Assembly (NCBI GenBank): GCA_903847275.1
Contig: CAINDC010000071.1
Location: forward strand, 1-51,895
From: an uncultured Pseudomonadota bacterium
Lineage (GTDB): Bacteria > Pseudomonadota > Gammaproteobacteria > Methylococcales > Methylomonadaceae
DNA length: 51,895 nucleotides
Direction: 5' to 3'
Shown here: piece by piece, positions 13,006 through 25,178 of the stretch
How positions within the stretch are numbered: the first letter of the stretch is position 1
Layout: every line of letters starts with the position of its first letter
Translations under genes and position numbers: made by a program
The notes under the pieces: generated by a model
Database searches by the model: none
What the model saw: only the letters and a program-made list of their open reading frames with translations
What the model was told of the DNA's origin: nothing

Positions 13006-13362
13006 CTATTTTTTAATTGGTTTACGAGGACCTTTACGAGTACGCGCGTTCGTTCTAGTGCGCTGCCCTCTTAGAGGCAAACCTCTACGATGTCTTATTC
13101 CACGATAACATCCAAGATCCATTAACCGCTTGATATTCATTGAAACTTCACGACGAAGGTCACCTTCAACCGTCATCTTAGCAATGACTCCGCGAATAGC
13201 TTCTAATTTATCTTCTGGTAAATCTTTAATTTTTATCGAAGGCGATACACCTACTTCACTACAAATCTCATTTGCAGTTTGTCGACCGATACCATAAATC
13301 GCAGTCAATGCGATAACAGCATGCTTATAGTCTGGTACATTTATCCCGGCGATACGTGCCAT
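13006..13362 (-). CDS. rpsM: 30S ribosomal protein S13
   Basis: [43 protein letters not shown]. Confidence 0.98.
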   Translation of the reverse strand: MARIAGINVPDYKHAVIALTAIYGIGRQTANEICSEVGVSPSIKIKDLPEDKLEAIRGVIAKMTVEGDLRREVSMNIKRLMDLGCYRGIRHRRGLPLRGQRTRTNARTRKGPRKPIKK

Positions 13363-13403
13363 TTAATACTCCCCTGAGTACATATTCTAAGATTAAGATT
13401 TCA

Positions 13404-13431
13404 ATTATAGCATATTGCAATTATTGAGCAA
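13404..13431 (-). promoter_or_regulatory. Candidate sigma70 promoter for rpsM-rpsK-rpsD-rpoA-rplQ
   Basis: Minus strand TTGCTC - 16 nt - TATAAT in the rpmJ-rpsM gap. Confidence 0.55.
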
Positions 13432-13444
13432 CCAATTAAAAAAG

Positions 13445-13558
13445 TTACCCCTGACGTTGTTTGTGCCTACCATCCTCACAAATCACTCTAACAACGCCGT
13501 TTCTTTTTACAATTTTGCATTTTCTGCAAATCACTTTAACAGATGCACGAACTTTCAT
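13445..13558 (-). CDS. rpmJ: 50S ribosomal protein L36 (Cys-containing form)
   Basis: Own translation: [37 protein letters not shown]; too short for the ORF track; canonical secY-rpmJ-rpsM position. Confidence 0.97.
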   Translation of the reverse strand: MKVRASVKVICRKCKIVKRNGVVRVICEDGRHKQRQG

Positions 13559-13605
13559 AGGAATCTCCAAGATTCTTGATATCAACAAACGTACTAACCA
13601 TCATA

Positions 13606-14928
13606 TTATTTTTTGAGATTAGCTTTTTTCATTAAACCTTCATATTGCTGTGACATGATATGCGTTTGCATCTGAGATATAAAATCCATCACAACCACTA
13701 CAATAATTAATAAAGAAGTTCCACCAAAGTAAAATGGAACATTCCAGTAAACAATTAAGAATTCAGGTAATAAGCACACTAACGTAATGTAAAACGCTCC
13801 AATTAGTGTTAATCGTGTCATAACTTTGTCAATATAAACACTTGTTTGAATACCAGGTCTGATACCTGGTAAAAATGCACCTGATTTTTTTAAATTCTCA
13901 GCAGTTTCTTTAGAGTTAAATACCAACGCAGTATAGAAAAAACAAAAGAAAACAATCGCTAATGCGTAAAAAATAACATAAACTGGCTGACCAGGTGATA
14001 ATAATGTTGCTATATCCTGCAACCAACCAAACCCCTCACTTTGACCAAACCAACCTGCAATTGTCGCAGGAAAAAGAATGATGCTAGAAGCGAAAATTGG
14101 TGGAATAACGCCTGCCATATTTAACTTCAATGGTAAAAAACTGCTCTGACCAGCGTATAATTTGCGCCCTTCTTGTCTTTTAGGATAATTGATTGTGACG
14201 CGCCTCTGACCACGCTCCACAAATACAACCAACATGGTTACTGAAATTGAAATCAAAAACAATAAGACAATAAATGCACTACCCATCTCACCAGTACGCA
14301 CAAGCTCAAATGTGCTACCGATAGCTTTAGGTAGTCCTGAAACAATCCCAGCAAAGATAATCATTGAAATTCCATTACCTATGCCTCTCTCAGTTACCTG
14401 CTCACCTAGCCACATTAGAAAAATAGTACCAGTAACTAATGTAATAGTAGTAATTGCAACAAAACTTAACCCTGGATTTAAAACAACAGATAAGCCGCCT
14501 GCGGTTTGATTTTGCAATGCTAAAGAAATACCTATTGCCTGAAATGTAGCTAAAACAACCGTTCCGTAACGAGTAAATTGGGCGATTTTACGTCGACCAA
14601 TCTCACCGTCTTTCTTCATCTGCTCCATTGAAGGAATTACAACGGTCATTAATTGCATAATTATAGAGGCTGAAATGTAAGGCATTATACCTAGCGCAAA
14701 TAAGCTCAACCGCATCAATGCACCACCTGAAAACATATTAAACATATCCAGAATAGAGCTGCCTTGTTGTTCAAACATTGCAGCCAATGCTTTAGGATCA
14801 ATTCCTGGAACTGGAATATGAGCTCCTATACGGTAAACTATAAAAGCACCTAAAACAAAAAGTAAACGTGCTTTTAGTTCTGAAAAATCCCCTGTTTTAT
14901 TTGCCATTTGCGCTTTTGGTACACTCAC
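13606..14928 (-). CDS. secY: Preprotein translocase subunit SecY
   Basis: 440 aa; [24 protein letters not shown]; multiple TM helices. Confidence 0.98.
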   Translation of the reverse strand: MSVPKAQMANKTGDFSELKARLLFVLGAFIVYRIGAHIPVPGIDPKALAAMFEQQGSSILDMFNMFSGGALMRLSLFALGIMPYISASIIMQLMTVVIPSMEQMKKDGEIGRRKIAQFTRYGTVVLATFQAIGISLALQNQTAGGLSVVLNPGLSFVAITTITLVTGTIFLMWLGEQVTERGIGNGISMIIFAGIVSGLPKAIGSTFELVRTGEMGSAFIVLLFLISISVTMLVVFVERGQRRVTINYPKRQEGRKLYAGQSSFLPLKLNMAGVIPPIFASSIILFPATIAGWFGQSEGFGWLQDIATLLSPGQPVYVIFYALAIVFFCFFYTALVFNSKETAENLKKSGAFLPGIRPGIQTSVYIDKVMTRLTLIGAFYITLVCLLPEFLIVYWNVPFYFGGTSLLIIVVVVMDFISQMQTHIMSQQYEGLMKKANLKK

Positions 14929-14929
14929 T

Positions 14930-15364
14930 TTATGCCTCTACTTTGCCACCAGCAGCTTCAATAGATTCTTTCGCACCCACTGTTACTTTAACACCTTTTA
15001 CAGTGACTGCTTTCGTCAACGTACCTGATTTAATAATGCGTGCAACTTTAGTAAAAATCGGAACGATATTTGCGTCAATCAACGCTTTCAAATCGATTAC
15101 ATCATCCGCCAATCCATTCAATTCACCTAGACGAACTTCAGATGAAAACTTCGCCTTATGAGAAGTGAAGCCCACTTTTGGTAAACGGCGTTGCAAAGGC
15201 ATTTGACCACCTTCAAAACCGACCTTGTGAAAACCACCGCTGCGTGCTTTTTGACCTTTATGACCGCGACCACAGGTTTTACCCATTGTGCAGCCAATAC
15301 CACGACCAACACGTCTCGATTTTTTACGCGATCCATCAGCTGCTTTAATTGTATTTAAAAACAT
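14930..15364 (-). CDS. rplO: 50S ribosomal protein L15
   Basis: [34 protein letters not shown]. Confidence 0.98.
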   Translation of the reverse strand: MFLNTIKAADGSRKKSRRVGRGIGCTMGKTCGRGHKGQKARSGGFHKVGFEGGQMPLQRRLPKVGFTSHKAKFSSEVRLGELNGLADDVIDLKALIDANIVPIFTKVARIIKSGTLTKAVTVKGVKVTVGAKESIEAAGGKVEA

Positions 15365-15546
15365 TAAACCTCCTCAACTTTAAGCATATAAGCTACTTTG
15401 TTGATCATCCCTCTGTTTTCTGGAGTATTCAGAATTTCAACCGTTTGATTGATTTTACGTAACCCTAAACCTTTTAAACAGGCTCTATGGTTAGGTAAAC
15501 GTCCGAATCTACTTTTTGTCATTGTGACGCTTAACTTGTTACTCAT
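15364..15546 (-). CDS. rpmD: 50S ribosomal protein L30
   Basis: [60 protein letters not shown] (60 aa); start moved inside the 80-aa ORF. Confidence 0.95.
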   Translation of the reverse strand: MSNKLSVTMTKSRFGRLPNHRACLKGLGLRKINQTVEILNTPENRGMINKVAYMLKVEEV

Positions 15547-15550
15547 ATCA

Positions 15551-16057
15551 TCACCCTGTGATTTTATCAACAGATAATCCGCGTTTAGCCGCAATTTGGT
15601 GAGCATTGTGCATTCCAGTTAACCCATTGATGGTCGCCCGAACTACGTTAATTGGGTTATTCGTACCAATACATTTCGCTAGCACATTATGCACACCCAC
15701 AACTTCAAAAACTGCACGCATAGCACCGCCAGCGATAATACCTGTACCTTCAGAAGCAGGTTGCATATAAACTTTTGCAGCACCAGTTGTATTCGTAATT
15801 GCATATTGAAGGGTATCACCTTTCAATTCAACCTTACGCATATTCTTGCGAGCTTGCTCTAATGATTTTTGAATGGCAATAGGAACCTCACGTGCCTTAC
15901 TAACACCATAACCAACACGACCTTCACCATCACCAACGACTGTCAGGGCAGTAAAACCAAAAACCCGACCGCCTTTTACTACTTTTGCAACTCGTCTGAC
16001 ATTAACTAACTTTTCTTGTAATCCGTCAGCCGACCCTTGAGTAGGTGCTGTAGCCAT
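15551..16057 (-). CDS. rpsE: 30S ribosomal protein S5
   Basis: [39 protein letters not shown]. Confidence 0.98.
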   Translation of the reverse strand: MATAPTQGSADGLQEKLVNVRRVAKVVKGGRVFGFTALTVVGDGEGRVGYGVSKAREVPIAIQKSLEQARKNMRKVELKGDTLQYAITNTTGAAKVYMQPASEGTGIIAGGAMRAVFEVVGVHNVLAKCIGTNNPINVVRATINGLTGMHNAHQIAAKRGLSVDKITG

Positions 16058-16066
16058 TGTATTCTC

Positions 16067-16420
16067 CTAAAATTTCAAGCCAGCTTCACGAGCGGCATCG
16101 GCTAATGCTTTAACACGACCATGATATTTAAACCCCGAACGATCAAACGCAACTTCGGTAACACCTGCCGCAAGAGCTTTTTCAGCAATACGTTTGCCTA
16201 CGGCACTTGCGGCTATAATATTGCTTGTTCCTTTCAAATCAGCTTTCAATTCTGCTTGATTTGTCGAAGCACTCGCCAAAGTCACAGTACCGTCTTCACT
16301 TATAACTTGTGCATAGATATGCTGTGATGTTTTATGAATTGACAACCGAATAGCGTTCAATTTTTTAATCTGACTGCGTACTTTTAACGCGCGTTTCATA
16401 CGAGTTTGTTTCTTATCCAT
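16067..16420 (-). CDS. rplR: 50S ribosomal protein L18
   Basis: 117 aa; [55 protein letters not shown]. Confidence 0.97.
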   Translation of the reverse strand: MDKKQTRMKRALKVRSQIKKLNAIRLSIHKTSQHIYAQVISEDGTVTLASASTNQAELKADLKGTSNIIAASAVGKRIAEKALAAGVTEVAFDRSGFKYHGRVKALADAAREAGLKF

Positions 16421-16429
16421 TACGCTACC

Positions 16430-16963
16430 CTACTTTTTCTTAGCTTCTTTTCTAGCGACATGCTCATCCGAATACCGTACGCCTTTACCTTTATAAGGTT
16501 CAGGTGGACGATAAGCACGAATCTTTGCTGCAATTTGTCCAACAAGTTGTTTGTCACTTCCTTTGAGGACAATTTCAGTTTGACTTGGTGTCTCAACTGA
16601 AACGCCTACTGGAACTTCAAAATCAACAGGGTGCGAAAAACCGAGCGATAAACTTAGAATATTTTCTTTCGCTTGCGCTCTATAACCCACGCCGACTAGC
16701 GTTAATTTCCTTTCAAAACCAGCAGATACGCCGATTACCATATTATTTACAATCGCTCTAGCAGTACCTGCTTGTGCGGTTGCATTTTTGTCATCCTTAT
16801 TCCAATGCATTGAGATCACATTGTCAGCAATTTGCATACTAACTGAAGGATCAAAATCAAATGCCAACAACCCTTTGCTACCTTTCACGGTAACGCTGCT
16901 GCCATCAACTTTAATTTCTACGCCACTTGGGATATTGACAGGTGCTTTAGCAATTCTTGACAT
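16430..16963 (-). CDS. rplF: 50S ribosomal protein L6
   Basis: [45 protein letters not shown]. Confidence 0.97.
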   Translation of the reverse strand: MSRIAKAPVNIPSGVEIKVDGSSVTVKGSKGLLAFDFDPSVSMQIADNVISMHWNKDDKNATAQAGTARAIVNNMVIGVSAGFERKLTLVGVGYRAQAKENILSLSLGFSHPVDFEVPVGVSVETPSQTEIVLKGSDKQLVGQIAAKIRAYRPPEPYKGKGVRYSDEHVARKEAKKK

Positions 16964-16973
16964 AACTACGCCT

Positions 16974-17369
16974 TTAACAAACAGTACAAATGACTTCGCC
17001 ACCGTGTCCAATGGCACGAGCAGCCCTATCAGTCATCACCCCATTTGAGGTTGATACGATAGCGACACCCAATCCACCAAGAACTTTTGGCAATTCATCT
17101 TTCGATTTATAAATCCGCAAACCTGGTCTACTGATTCGTTTTATTTTTTCGATTACGGGCGCACCTTTGTAATATTTTAAAACAACTGTCATCTCAGTGT
17201 GACTGCCATTAGTTTCCGTGCTAAATTCCGTAATATAACCTTCTTCTTTAAGTACTTTTGCAATCGATACTTTAAGTTTAGAGGAGGGTTGTTTTATAAA
17301 TTTTTTACCAGCAGACTGACCATTTCTAATGCGTGTCAGCATATCCGCTACTGGATCTGTCATACTCAT
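16974..17369 (-). CDS. rpsH: 30S ribosomal protein S8
   Basis: [44 protein letters not shown]. Confidence 0.98.
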   Translation of the reverse strand: MSMTDPVADMLTRIRNGQSAGKKFIKQPSSKLKVSIAKVLKEEGYITEFSTETNGSHTEMTVVLKYYKGAPVIEKIKRISRPGLRIYKSKDELPKVLGGLGVAIVSTSNGVMTDRAARAIGHGGEVICTVC

Positions 17370-17401
17370 CGCTTAATTCTCCAAAATTTATCCAACACAA
17401 A

Positions 17402-17707
17402 TTACCAGCTCGCCTTAACAACACCAGGTACGTCACCGCGCATTGTCGCTTCACGTAATTTATTACGACTCAAGCCAAACTTGCGGTAGTAGCCATGTGG
17501 ACGACCAGTTAAATTACAACGGTTACGCACTCGCGATGGACTGGAATCTCTAGGTAATTTTTGAAGCTGCAACTGAGCAGATTCTTTATTTTCAAAAGAT
17601 GTGTTTGGATCCCGAATAATTTCTTTCAAGGAATCCCGCTTAACACCATACTTTTTAACTAATTGTTTACGCTTTTCTTCACGTGCAATCATTGATTTTT
17701 TTGCCAT
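17402..17707 (-). CDS. rpsN: 30S ribosomal protein S14
   Basis: [44 protein letters not shown]. Confidence 0.98.
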   Translation of the reverse strand: MAKKSMIAREEKRKQLVKKYGVKRDSLKEIIRDPNTSFENKESAQLQLQKLPRDSSPSRVRNRCNLTGRPHGYYRKFGLSRNKLREATMRGDVPGVVKASW

Positions 17708-17720
17708 GATCAGTCACCCC

Positions 17721-18260
17721 TTACTGTTTAAATGGAAAATTAAACAACTTCAACAACGCCAAACCTTCTTCATTAGTTTGTGCTGTCGTAGTAATAGTGA
17801 TGTCCATACCGCGCAACGTGTCGATTTTGTCGTAATCGATTTCTGGGAAAATAATTTGCTCTTTTACCCCCATCGAATAATTACCGCGTCCGTCAAAGCT
17901 TTTTGGATTTAACCCTCTAAAATCACGAACGCGTGGAATAGAAATACTAATCAATCGATCCAAAAATTCATACATTTTGTCACTACGCAACGTTACCTTA
18001 CAGCCAATAGGCATATCATCGCGAATTTTAAATCCTGCAATTGATTTTCTAGCTAAAGTAATTACTGGTTTTTGACCAGCAATCTTTTCCATGTCACTTA
18101 CAGCGAACTGTAATACTTTTTTATCAGCAACTGCACCACTTACACCCATATTTAAAGTAATTTTAGTAATACGTGGTGCTTGCATTATGGATTTGTAACC
18201 GAACTGTTCAATTAAAGCAGGGCGAACATTTTCTTTATATACTGATTCTAATCTAGCCAT
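17721..18260 (-). CDS. rplE: 50S ribosomal protein L5
   Basis: 179 aa; [38 protein letters not shown]. Confidence 0.98.
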   Translation of the reverse strand: MARLESVYKENVRPALIEQFGYKSIMQAPRITKITLNMGVSGAVADKKVLQFAVSDMEKIAGQKPVITLARKSIAGFKIRDDMPIGCKVTLRSDKMYEFLDRLISISIPRVRDFRGLNPKSFDGRGNYSMGVKEQIIFPEIDYDKIDTLRGMDITITTTAQTNEEGLALLKLFNFPFKQ

Positions 18261-18268
18261 GATTCACC

Positions 18269-18586
18269 TTACGCATCGACAACTTCATTAGTTGATTTAA
18301 AGTATCGGACTTTTTTTCCATCATCTAAAAATCTAAAACCTACCCGATCCGCTTTTTTTGTTACAGGGTTATACAATCCTACGTTGGAAATTTCAATTGG
18401 CATATCTTTGGTTATAAAGCCGCCCTGAATACCAGCATTAGGATTCTGTTTTTGACTCTTACTAACCTGATTGATACCTTCAACAAGAATTTTATTATTT
18501 TTTAAAATCTGTGTTACACGTCCGCTCTTGCCTTTATCTTTGCCTATACGAACGATAACTTCGTCACCTTTTTTAATTTTTTGCAT
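18269..18586 (-). CDS. rplX: 50S ribosomal protein L24
   Basis: [24 protein letters not shown] (KOW). Confidence 0.97.
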   Translation of the reverse strand: MQKIKKGDEVIVRIGKDKGKSGRVTQILKNNKILVEGINQVSKSQKQNPNAGIQGGFITKDMPIEISNVGLYNPVTKKADRVGFRFLDDGKKVRYFKSTNEVVDA

Positions 18587-18602
18587 AATACTTACCTTAA
18601 CG

Positions 18603-18971
18603 CTATAAAACTTCGGGTGCCAATGAAATAATTTTCATAAACTTTTCACCTCTAAGCTCACGAGTCACTGGACCAAAAATCCGTGTACCCAGCGGTTGCA
18701 AATTATTATTCAAAATAACCGCTGCATTGCCATCAAAGCGAATAACAGAACCATCAGAACGACGTACTCCTTTTCGAGTACGAACGACCAATGCGTTATA
18801 AACTTCGCCTTTCTTCACTCTGCCGCGAGGAATTGCATCTTTTACACTGACTTTAATGATGTCCCCAATACCAGCATAACGCCGATGCGAACCACCAAGT
18901 ACTTTGATACACATGACCTTTTTTGCACCGCTATTATCGGCAACCTCAAGGTTAGTTTGCATCTGAATCAT
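18603..18971 (-). CDS. rplN: 50S ribosomal protein L14
   Basis: [37 protein letters not shown]. Confidence 0.98.
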   Translation of the reverse strand: MIQMQTNLEVADNSGAKKVMCIKVLGGSHRRYAGIGDIIKVSVKDAIPRGRVKKGEVYNALVVRTRKGVRRSDGSVIRFDGNAAVILNNNLQPLGTRIFGPVTRELRGEKFMKIISLAPEVL

Positions 18972-19015
18972 GATCTATTCCTACAAATATAAAATTTAAG
19001 CGTTCAACTGATTAC

Positions 19016-19276
19016 TTAGTTAGTACGTTCTAGTACTTGCACCAATTTAAACGTTTTGTGTTTAGACATCGGACGACAAGATGTAATTGAAACTACATCA
19101 CCTTCAAGACAAGAATTTTCCTCGTCGTGTGCCATCATTTTCGTAGAACGCTTGATATACTTTCCATAAACAGGATGTTTTACTACACGTTCAACCAAAA
19201 CAGTAATCGTTTTGTCCATTTTATTACTGACAACGCGTCCTGTAATGGTTCGCAATTTAGTCGTATTTTCACTCAT
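19016..19276 (-). CDS. rpsQ: 30S ribosomal protein S17
   Basis: [45 protein letters not shown]. Confidence 0.97.
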   Translation of the reverse strand: MSENTTKLRTITGRVVSNKMDKTITVLVERVVKHPVYGKYIKRSTKMMAHDEENSCLEGDVVSITSCRPMSKHKTFKLVQVLERTN

Positions 19277-19277
19277 A

Positions 19278-19469
19278 CTACGCTCTCACCATCTCATTTA
19301 ACACGGTTTGAACGCGAGCGACATCACGCCTTACCTTTTTAACCTGTGCTGTCTTAGACAGCTGCCCTGTACCCTTTTGCATTTGAAGGGTAAAGCGTTC
19401 TCGTGCCAACTCGATTAGCAGAATTGATAATTCATCGGGTGACTTTTGACGTAATTCACTTGCTTTCAT
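19278..19469 (-). CDS. rpmC: 50S ribosomal protein L29
   Basis: [37 protein letters not shown]. Confidence 0.97.
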   Translation of the reverse strand: MKASELRQKSPDELSILLIELARERFTLQMQKGTGQLSKTAQVKKVRRDVARVQTVLNEMVRA

Positions 19470-19882
19470 TACATTATCGTCCGTACAGTAAATAGTGTTT
19501 TCAAAGGTAACTTAGCTGATGCTAAAGTAAACGCTTCACGAGCTAACTCCTCAGAAACTCCTTGAATCTCGTATAACATAGTGCCTGGGCGTACTTGTGC
19601 AACCCAATATTCTACGTTACCTTTACCTTTACCCATACGCACAGCTAAAGGTTTTTCGGTAATTGGCTTATCTGGAAATACACGAATCCAAATTTTACCA
19701 CCGCGCTTAACATGTCGAGTTATAGTACGACGAGCAGACTCGATTTGACGAGCTGTTAACCGACCACGACTAACTGATTTAAGACCAAACTCCCCGAAAC
19801 TTACTGATGATCCGCGAACAGCAATGCCGTTATTCTTGCCTTTATGCTGTTTACGAAATTTTGTTCTCTTAGGTTGAAGCAT
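19469..19882 (-). CDS. rplP: 50S ribosomal protein L16
   Basis: [24 protein letters not shown]. Confidence 0.98.
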   Translation of the reverse strand: MLQPKRTKFRKQHKGKNNGIAVRGSSVSFGEFGLKSVSRGRLTARQIESARRTITRHVKRGGKIWIRVFPDKPITEKPLAVRMGKGKGNVEYWVAQVRPGTMLYEIQGVSEELAREAFTLASAKLPLKTLFTVRTIM

Positions 19883-19898
19883 ATCTCTGTCCCTTCAA

Positions 19899-20570
19899 CT
19901 ATTTTTTAGATTCTAAATTAATAGACGCTTTATGTGCATCTACATCAAACACTTCACCTTTGAATATCCACACCTTAATGCCAATAATTCCATAGGTGGT
20001 ATGTGCTTCAGCCGTTGCATAGTCAATATCGGCACGTAAAGTATGTAGCGGCACACGCCCCTCTCTATACCATTCACTCCGTGCAATTTCAGCACCATTC
20101 AGACGACCACCCACGTTTATTTTAATGCCTTCAGCACCTAAACGCATTGTGTTAGTAACAGCACGCTTCATTGCGCGTCGGTACATGATACGCTTCTCAA
20201 GCTGTTGAGCAACCCCTTCAGCCACTAAATACGCATCTAGCTCAGGCTTTCTGATTTCTTCAACATTAAGTTGCACAGGCACACCAATCATTTTAGCGAT
20301 GTCTTGTTTCAAAACTTCAATATCTTCGCCTTTTTTACCAATGACAATACCAGGACGTGCCGTATATATTGTAATTTGTGCATTGTTAGCAGGGCGATTT
20401 ATTTGAATGCGACTTACAGAAGCATGTGCTAATTTTTTTCTTAAAAACTCTCTGACTTTTAAGTCTTGATATAAAAAAGTGGAGTAATCTTTGCTGCTTG
20501 CATACCAGCGTGAATTCCAATCTTTAACAATACCAAGTCGTATGCCAGTTGGATGTACTTTTTGACCCAT
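19899..20570 (-). CDS. rpsC: 30S ribosomal protein S3
   Basis: [26 protein letters not shown] domain. Confidence 0.98.
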   Translation of the reverse strand: MGQKVHPTGIRLGIVKDWNSRWYASSKDYSTFLYQDLKVREFLRKKLAHASVSRIQINRPANNAQITIYTARPGIVIGKKGEDIEVLKQDIAKMIGVPVQLNVEEIRKPELDAYLVAEGVAQQLEKRIMYRRAMKRAVTNTMRLGAEGIKINVGGRLNGAEIARSEWYREGRVPLHTLRADIDYATAEAHTTYGIIGIKVWIFKGEVFDVDAHKASINLESKK

Positions 20571-20579
20571 TTTTATCCC

Positions 20580-20915
20580 CTACTCGCTTTCTGCAACTTT
20601 AATGGTGATATGGCAGGTTCTTTTAAGGATATGGTTCGCACGACCTTTAGCTCTTGCCTTAAATCTCTTCAATGTCGCCGCTTCATTTACAAAAACCGTA
20701 GACACTTTTAACTCATCAATGTCAGCACTTCGATTGTGCTCTGCATTAGCGATTGCTGATTCTAAAACTTTTTTTACAATAAATGCGGCTTTTTTCGGAC
20801 TGAACTTTAAAATGTTCAATGCTTTATCAACAGGAAGTCCACGAATTTGATCGCAAACTAACCGTGCTTTTTGAGCAGATAAAGGCGCATTACTTAATTT
20901 TGCTAAAACTTCCAT
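20580..20915 (-). CDS. rplV: 50S ribosomal protein L22
   Basis: [46 protein letters not shown]. Confidence 0.98.
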   Translation of the reverse strand: MEVLAKLSNAPLSAQKARLVCDQIRGLPVDKALNILKFSPKKAAFIVKKVLESAIANAEHNRSADIDELKVSTVFVNEAATLKRFKARAKGRANHILKRTCHITIKVAESE

Positions 20916-20923
20916 CGTTCATC

Positions 20924-21196
20924 CTACTTAGATTTCTTGTCAGCTACATGACCTTTATAGGTTCTAGTAGGTGCAAATTCGCCTAATTTATGCCCCACCA
21001 TATTCTCAGTAACGAGAACGGGAATGTGTAACTTGCCATTATGCACTGCAATGGTCAAGCCTAGCATATCAGGAATAATCATTGATCGTCTTGACCAGGT
21101 TTTAATCGGTTTCCTACTACTGACTTTGATAGCATCTTCAATTTTTTTAATAAGATGATGATCAATAAAAGGCCCTTTTTTAATTGAACGCGGCAC
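20924..21196 (-). CDS. rpsS: 30S ribosomal protein S19
   Basis: [34 protein letters not shown]. Confidence 0.98.
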   Translation of the reverse strand: MPRSIKKGPFIDHHLIKKIEDAIKVSSRKPIKTWSRRSMIIPDMLGLTIAVHNGKLHIPVLVTENMVGHKLGEFAPTRTYKGHVADKKSK

Positions 21197-21212
21197 GCTG
21201 ATTCCCCTCTAT

Positions 21213-22034
21213 TTACTTACGACGTCTAATAATCATATTATCAGTCCGTTTGTTTTTTCTTGTTTTATAGCCTTTTGTTGGAACACCCCAAGGCGATACA
21301 GGATGTCTACCACCCGATGTACGACCTTCGCCACCACCATGTGGATGGTCAACTGGATTCATAACAACACCTCGCACAGTTGGTCTAACTCCACGCCATC
21401 TTGATGCACCAGCCTTACCTAAAGAAGAAAGGCTATGTTCAGAGTTAGATACCTCACCAATTACCGCACGACAATCTGCTAACACTTTACGCATTTCTCC
21501 AGATCTCAATCTAAGAGTGGCATGAACTCCATCACGTGCAACTAACTGTACAGATGTTCCTGCACTTCTAGCTACTTGAGCCCCTTTACCAGATTTTAAT
21601 TCGACGCAGTGTACAGTCGTACCGACAGGTATATTACGCAGAGGCATACAGTTACCAGGTTTTACTGCTGCAATATCCGCTGAGATGATTTCCTGTCCCG
21701 CTTCGAGCCCCTTAGGAGCTATAATGTATCTACGCTCACCATCTTTGAACAAAATCAAGGCTATGTTCGCCGTTCTGTTGGGGTCGTATTCTAATCGCTC
21801 TACAACAGCAGGTATATCAGTTTTATTTCTTTTAAAATCAATAACACGATAATGCTGCTTATGCCCACCACCAATATGTCTAGTTGTAATACGCCCGTTA
21901 TTATTACGACCACCAGTTTTACTTTTCTTTTCTAATAATGCTGCAAAAGGCTTACCTTTATGCAAAGCATCATTTTTAACTCGTACTACAAACCGTGATC
22001 CAGGGGAGGTCGGTTTTGACTTTATAATCGCCAT
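21213..22034 (-). CDS. rplB: 50S ribosomal protein L2
   Basis: 273 aa; [40 protein letters not shown]. Confidence 0.98.
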   Translation of the reverse strand: MAIIKSKPTSPGSRFVVRVKNDALHKGKPFAALLEKKSKTGGRNNNGRITTRHIGGGHKQHYRVIDFKRNKTDIPAVVERLEYDPNRTANIALILFKDGERRYIIAPKGLEAGQEIISADIAAVKPGNCMPLRNIPVGTTVHCVELKSGKGAQVARSAGTSVQLVARDGVHATLRLRSGEMRKVLADCRAVIGEVSNSEHSLSSLGKAGASRWRGVRPTVRGVVMNPVDHPHGGGEGRTSGGRHPVSPWGVPTKGYKTRKNKRTDNMIIRRRK

Positions 22035-22063
22035 AATTTTTACCGTTTCCTTTTCTATCTCAA

Positions 22064-22363
22064 TTAAGCAGATGCAAATTCAATATCGTGACCAGGTTTC
22101 AGCTTAACGTAAGCTTTCTTCCAATCCGATCGCTGCCCAAGCGAACGACCAAATCTTTTTTGCTTGCCTTTTACGTTTAAAACACGCACAGCATCAACTT
22201 CGACATTAAACATTGCTTCAACAGCACTCTTCACTTGTTTTTTAGTTGCATTCTTTTGAACTTTAAAAACGATTTGCTGATCTTTTTCCGCAGCCGCAGT
22301 ACTTTTTTCAGAAATTACTGGAGCTTCTAAGATGCGCGTTAACTGGTATAAATTGGCACTCAT
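22064..22363 (-). CDS. rplW: 50S ribosomal protein L23
   Basis: [35 protein letters not shown]. Confidence 0.97.
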   Translation of the reverse strand: MSANLYQLTRILEAPVISEKSTAAAEKDQQIVFKVQKNATKKQVKSAVEAMFNVEVDAVRVLNVKGKQKRFGRSLGQRSDWKKAYVKLKPGHDIEFASA

Positions 22364-22971
22364 GCTAAACGCTCCTCTAACTGCTGCAATGCACTTGGTG
22401 TAACAATTACCTTATCGGCAGCAACTAACAAAACAGGATTTAAATTTACAGATTCAACCACTTCCACATAAGGAATATTTCTTGAAGCTAAAGCCAAATT
22501 AATATCAACCTTACTTACAACAATCAACGTGCGTTTCGAATCAAAAGAATCTAATTGTGTACGTAATGCTTTTGTCTTTGGCGTAGTAGCTAATACTTCT
22601 GCGCTGATAATCAAACGATTCTGACGCAATAATTCTGACAAGATTGAACAAATACCTACTCGGAACATTTTTTTGTTCAATTTTTGATCATAATTGCGTG
22701 GTCTTGCAGCAAAAGTCGCCCCACCCGTCCGCCAAATCGGACTTCTAGTTGTGCCTGATCTAGCACGACCAGTTCCTTTTTGTCTCCAAGGCTTAATGCC
22801 ACCACCGCTCACATCAGAACGCGTTTTTTGTGCTTTCGTACCTTGTCTTGCGCCAGCTAAGTAACGAGTTACTAACTGGTGTACAAGTGTTTCATTATAC
22901 GACTGACCAAAGACTGCATCACTAACTTGAATACCGTTTTGTTCATTTAATTTTGGTATTTGTAACCCCAT
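22360..22971 (-). CDS. rplD: 50S ribosomal protein L4
   Basis: [41 protein letters not shown]. Confidence 0.98.
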   Translation of the reverse strand: MGLQIPKLNEQNGIQVSDAVFGQSYNETLVHQLVTRYLAGARQGTKAQKTRSDVSGGGIKPWRQKGTGRARSGTTRSPIWRTGGATFAARPRNYDQKLNKKMFRVGICSILSELLRQNRLIISAEVLATTPKTKALRTQLDSFDSKRTLIVVSKVDINLALASRNIPYVEVVESVNLNPVLLVAADKVIVTPSALQQLEERLA

Positions 22972-22974
22972 GAC

Positions 22975-23625
22975 TTAGCCCTTATTCCGCATTTTAGAAG
23001 CAGGCGTAATCACAACATCACCACCTTTAGCACCAGGAACAGCACCTTTTACTAAAATTAAATTTCTTTCTGTATCAATCGAATGAATCGTCAAGTTTTG
23101 AATGGTTGTTTTTGTAGCACCTAAATGCCCTGCCATTTTTTTACCTTTGAAAACTCGGCCAGGTGTTTGACACATACCAATCGAACCCAATACACGATGA
23201 GACAATGAATTACCATGAGTCGCGTCTTGCATACTAAAATGATGTCTTTTTACACCACCAGCAAAACCTTTACCTATACTCTGACCTTGTACGTCAATTA
23301 CTTGACCTTCAGAAAAAATACTTAATGACAATTCAGAACCCAAATTTAGTTCAGAACCCTCACCGTCTTCAAGTCTAAATTCCCAAAGACCACGACCAGC
23401 AGTAACATTCGCAGCAGCGAAATGCCCAGCCATTGCTTTAGTTACCCTTGATGCCTTCTTATCGCCAGCCGCAACTTGAATTGCTCGATAACCATCTATT
23501 TCAAGACTTTTAACCTGCGTCACTCTATTCGAGTCAATTTGCAATACAGTCACCGGAATCGATGCTCCATCCTCGCAAAAAACTCTGGTCATGCCACATT
23601 TACGACCAATAAGACCTATTGACAT
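22975..23625 (-). CDS. rplC: 50S ribosomal protein L3
   Basis: [45 protein letters not shown]. Confidence 0.98.
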   Translation of the reverse strand: MSIGLIGRKCGMTRVFCEDGASIPVTVLQIDSNRVTQVKSLEIDGYRAIQVAAGDKKASRVTKAMAGHFAAANVTAGRGLWEFRLEDGEGSELNLGSELSLSIFSEGQVIDVQGQSIGKGFAGGVKRHHFSMQDATHGNSLSHRVLGSIGMCQTPGRVFKGKKMAGHLGATKTTIQNLTIHSIDTERNLILVKGAVPGAKGGDVVITPASKMRNKG

Positions 23626-23643
23626 TTGCCAATTCCTCTATTC

Positions 23644-23955
23644 TTAATTCAACTTAATTTGAACATCTACACCAGCTGCAAGATCTAACTTCATCAAAGC
23701 GTCTACCGTCTTATCAGTAGGTTCGACAATATCTAACAACCTTTTGTATGTTCTTAATTCATATTGATCACGCGCATCTTTATCAACGTGCGGTGAAACT
23801 AATACAGTGAAACGTTCTTTTTTAGTAGGCAATGGAATAGGCCCCTTAACTTGGGCACCAGTTCTTCTTGCTGTTTCTACTATCTCACTAGCCGACTGAT
23901 CAATTAACTTATGATCGAATGATTTCAATCGGATTCTGATAGTTTGATTAGACAT
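23644..23955 (-). CDS. rpsJ: 30S ribosomal protein S10
   Basis: [39 protein letters not shown]. Confidence 0.98.
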   Translation of the reverse strand: MSNQTIRIRLKSFDHKLIDQSASEIVETARRTGAQVKGPIPLPTKKERFTVLVSPHVDKDARDQYELRTYKRLLDIVEPTDKTVDALMKLDLAAGVDVQIKLN

Positions 23956-23960
23956 AATTT

Positions 23961-25151
23961 TTACTCGATAATCGATGCAACAACGCCGGCACCTACTGTG
24001 CGCCCGCCTTCACGAATTGCAAAACGCAATCCCTCCTCCATAGCGATAGGTGAAATCAACTTCACTTTTACCGAAATGTTATCACCAGGCATCACCATTT
24101 CAACACCATCAGGCAACTCGACTGCACCTGTTACATCGGTTGTTCTGAAATAGAACTGCGGACGATAACCATTAAAAAACGGTGTATGACGACCACCTTC
24201 ATCCTTAGACAAAATATAGATTTCAGAATTGAAATAAGCATGCGGCTTAATGGTACCTTTATGCGCTAAAACTTGACCACGCTCAACGTCATCACGCTTT
24301 GTACCTCGCAATAACAAACCAACGTTATCACCCGCTTCACCCTGATCCAATAATTTACGGAACATTTCAACGCCAGTACAAGTTGTGACAACAGTTGGGC
24401 GAATACCAACAATTTCAACCTCTTGACCAACTTTAATCACGCCCCGTTCAATACGCCCCGTAACAACAGTCCCACGACCCGAAATCGAGAATACATCTTC
24501 GATTGGCATTAAGAATGCGCCATCAACAGCTCGTTCTGGCAACGGAATATAGGAATCTAACGCTTCAACCAATTTAATAACGGAAGGTGCGCCAATTGGA
24601 CTTTCATCTCCTTGCAAAGCTAACAACGCTGAACCACGAATGATTGGCGTATCATCACCTGGGAATTCATACATATCTAACAATTCACGAATTTCCATTT
24701 CAACCAATTCGATTAGCTCTTCGTCATCAACCATATCGGCTTTATTCAAGAAAACAACGATATATGGAACACCAACTTGGCGTGACAACAAAATATGCTC
24801 ACGAGTTTGTGGCATTGGACCATCAGCTGCTGAACAAACCAAAATCGCACCATCCATTTGTGCCGCACCAGTAATCATATTTTTTACATAATCAGCATGA
24901 CCTGGACAATCAACGTGTGCATAATGACGATTTGGCGATTCATATTCAACATGTGAAGTAGCAATAGTAATACCACGCGCTCTTTCTTCAGGCGCATTAT
25001 CAATCTGATCAAATGCTTTTACTGCACCACCATGCAATTTAGCCATAACGGTCGTTAACGCCGCTGTTAAAGTAGTTTTGCCGTGATCAACGTGACCGAT
25101 TGTGCCGACGTTAACGTGTGGTTTGCTACGCGAAAATTTTTCTTTAGCCAT
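23961..25151 (-). CDS. tuf: Elongation factor Tu (copy 1)
   Basis: 396 aa; [31 protein letters not shown]. Confidence 0.98.
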   Translation of the reverse strand: MAKEKFSRSKPHVNVGTIGHVDHGKTTLTAALTTVMAKLHGGAVKAFDQIDNAPEERARGITIATSHVEYESPNRHYAHVDCPGHADYVKNMITGAAQMDGAILVCSAADGPMPQTREHILLSRQVGVPYIVVFLNKADMVDDEELIELVEMEIRELLDMYEFPGDDTPIIRGSALLALQGDESPIGAPSVIKLVEALDSYIPLPERAVDGAFLMPIEDVFSISGRGTVVTGRIERGVIKVGQEVEIVGIRPTVVTTCTGVEMFRKLLDQGEAGDNVGLLLRGTKRDDVERGQVLAHKGTIKPHAYFNSEIYILSKDEGGRHTPFFNGYRPQFYFRTTDVTGAVELPDGVEMVMPGDNISVKVKLISPIAMEEGLRFAIREGGRTVGAGVVASIIE

Positions 25152-25178
25152 AAGTTACACCTTAAAAATAATTCAAAT

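Noticed and set aside
24644-24874. 76-aa antisense ORF in tuf, repeated at 40862-41092
   Set aside because: Present in both places only because the two tuf genes are nearly identical; conservation follows from EF-Tu coding.
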